DNA from: Actinopolyspora mzabensis
GTDB lineage: Bacteria > Actinomycetota > Actinomycetes > Mycobacteriales > Pseudonocardiaceae
Direction: 5' to 3'
Length of the DNA: 64,000 nt
NCBI RefSeq assembly: GCF_900101095.1
Contig: NZ_FNFM01000004.1
Span: 1 to 64,000 of the forward strand
Program-made: the position numbers and the translations under genes
In this document: positions 62,918 to 64,000 of the stretch, in pieces
How positions within the stretch are numbered: position 1 is the stretch's first letter
How the letters are laid out: every line of letters begins with the position of its first letter
Notes under the pieces: generated by a model
Told to the model about the DNA's origin: nothing
The model's input: only the letters and a program-made list of their open reading frames with translations
The model's database searches: none

Positions 62918-63934
62918 GTGTCGGATCACCACGGTGCACCCGAACAGATGACGGGGTCGCAGCAAAACTTCGAGCGCGGGGACACCGCGCCACTCAACGC
63001 TGTCCGCGGCGGCCACGGGGGGTCACCCGAACGAGCAACGCCGGCGTGGAACGGGGATGCTCGTTCGGAAGGGGCCGGCGAGGAGCGCACCCGACCGACG
63101 TTTCCCCCGCCCGAGCGGGCCAATCACGGGCAGCCCCAGCACCCCCGATCCCAGCCTTCGCACCCGCAGCACTCCCAGGGGGCCCAGCCTCCGGGCCCGG
63201 CGCCGTCCGGGCCGATACCGGGAGCCGGTCAGGTTTCCCCGCCGTCCGATCCGACACGGGGAAATGCCGGGTACGGCGCCTTCGGCGCAGAAGTGCCGAA
63301 CGGCGCTCCCGGAGGCGGTTCATCCGCTTCCGGAGGCGGGATCACTCCGCTGGGGTGGGCGAAACGCGCGCTGCTGCTCTGCGCGGTTTCGGTGGTCTCC
63401 GGACTGCTGTGGGTGGTGATCAAACCGAGTGCGCCCCCGGCCCCCTCCGACGACTCCACCACGGATCCCGGAAAACCCCGGACCGCCTACGATTTCGCCC
63501 CCGGGCTCAGCGACGAACCCGCCAACTGCGCGGAGCATTCGACCGGCAAGATCTCGGACTTCTTCGCCGACCACCCCTGCGAACACCTCACCCGTGCGCT
63601 GTACACCACGCAGTTGGAGAACGGGGAGAAGGTGCTGACCTCGGTGGTTACCGTGCGCATGCCCGACGCCGAGAGCGCCGAGCAGCTGGAGCGCATGGCC
63701 ACCCGAAACGCCACCGGCAACATCGAGGATCTCGTCACGGCGGGGCGCGACCTGCCGGAGAAGTACCCGAGCCTGTCACACGACTACGGATACGACTCGA
63801 AGCAGCGGCAGCGCTTGGTGGTCATCGGCGAGTCCTCCTATTTCGGGCGCAGTGACAGTGATGACGGCAGGCTCAAAAACGTCACCACCGAAGCCCTCAA
63901 ACTCGGCGCGTACCAGGACAAAAACCCCGATTGA
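62918..63934 (+). CDS. Membrane-anchored protein with Pro/Gly/His-rich N-terminus, unknown function
   Basis: 338 residues. The N-terminal 145 residues are of low complexity (HPQHSQGAQPPGPAPSGPIP). One membrane segment follows (RALLLCAVSVVSGLLWVVI, about 150-170), then an extracytoplasmic domain of about 165 residues with a cysteine pair in ANCAEHS and HPCEHL, and ending LGAYQDKNPD. It has the same overall plan as the protein at 60081, without visible sequence similarity. GTG 62918 is chosen as it lies 9 bases after a -10-like TACGGT; GTG 62912 is also possible. The domain is not recognised. The last 66 bases of the window hold nothing. Confidence 0.72.
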   Translation: MSDHHGAPEQMTGSQQNFERGDTAPLNAVRGGHGGSPERATPAWNGDARSEGAGEERTRPTFPPPERANHGQPQHPRSQPSHPQHSQGAQPPGPAPSGPIPGAGQVSPPSDPTRGNAGYGAFGAEVPNGAPGGGSSASGGGITPLGWAKRALLLCAVSVVSGLLWVVIKPSAPPAPSDDSTTDPGKPRTAYDFAPGLSDEPANCAEHSTGKISDFFADHPCEHLTRALYTTQLENGEKVLTSVVTVRMPDAESAEQLERMATRNATGNIEDLVTAGRDLPEKYPSLSHDYGYDSKQRQRLVVIGESSYFGRSDSDDGRLKNVTTEALKLGAYQDKNPD

Positions 63935-64000
63935 CGGGTTCCTCACCCAGCTGCCGTACCGAGCTCGCGAGACCGAGGCGCGGGGCGTCGATTTCGCGTG

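Noticed and set aside
1-64000. tRNA, rRNA, insertion sequence or prophage
   Set aside because: No cloverleaf, rRNA segment, transposase motif or flanking inverted repeats were found on reading both strands; small tRNAs could still have been overlooked without a scan.

Overview
The window is 64 kb of high-GC actinobacterial chromosome. Mycothione reductase (mtr) places it among mycothiol-making Actinobacteria. The backbone order ispG - GNAT - lipoprotein PBP - map ... mtr ... ElaA-like GNAT - chelatase - cobO - cobB - cysG ... proS resembles, as far as I recall, the Mycobacterium tuberculosis Rv2868c-Rv2845c neighbourhood. The acidic, Glu/Asp-rich proteins and the content suggest a member of the Pseudonocardiales, possibly a halotolerant Actinopolyspora/Saccharopolyspora-like organism; that genus guess is weak.

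Layout. (1) 1-7.4 kb: ispG (cut by the window edge), a GNAT acetyltransferase, a MecA-type penicillin-binding lipoprotein, a small PIN-domain protein, methionine aminopeptidase and cobQ. (2) 7.4-11 kb: a FadR-type regulator divergent from a CynX/NimT-like MFS carrier with a palindromic operator candidate between them, then mtr. (3) 11.4-27 kb: a Wzx/Wzy-type surface polysaccharide locus with a polyprenyl-phosphate sugar transferase, two glycosyltransferases, a Wzy/WaaL-like polymerase, a secreted propeller-like protein, a parallel beta-helix protein, a TagD-like cytidylyltransferase, a CDP-alcohol phosphotransferase, a Wzz/BY-kinase-like protein whose Walker A lysine is missing, and a flippase. 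A TetR regulator plus SGNH hydrolase pair sits inside it. (4) 27-32.6 kb: PEBP protein, two secreted trypsin-like proteases around a LysE-type exporter, an adenine-deaminase-type hydrolase and a GNAT.

(5) 32.6-56.3 kb: a nearly complete cobalamin (corrin ring) gene set. Two cobalamin riboswitches head the chelatase genes: one before the fused ChlI/ChlD chelatase (followed by cobO and cobB), the other before cobN. cysG, cobG, cobH, cobIJ, cobK, cbiD, cobM and cobL supply ring methylation, contraction and rearrangement. The pathway is hybrid: oxygen-dependent CobG and late insertion by CobN occur with CbiD instead of CobF. A second, diverged CobM-like/CobL-like/CobE trio lies between cobB and cysG, and its CobM-like protein carries a tail of about 300 low-complexity residues. 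Between the chelatase gene and cobO is a likely transcribed leader with two tandem hairpins sharing a C-rich loop.

(6) 56.7-64 kb: yaaA, a small zinc-ribbon-like protein, proS, two proline/glycine-rich membrane-anchored proteins, yjbQ, a 68-bp sequence repeated three times in tandem, and a class V aminotransferase-fold protein.

I saw no rRNA, tRNA, CRISPR array or intact insertion sequence. All functions are read from sequence motifs and remembered family features; no database search was run.
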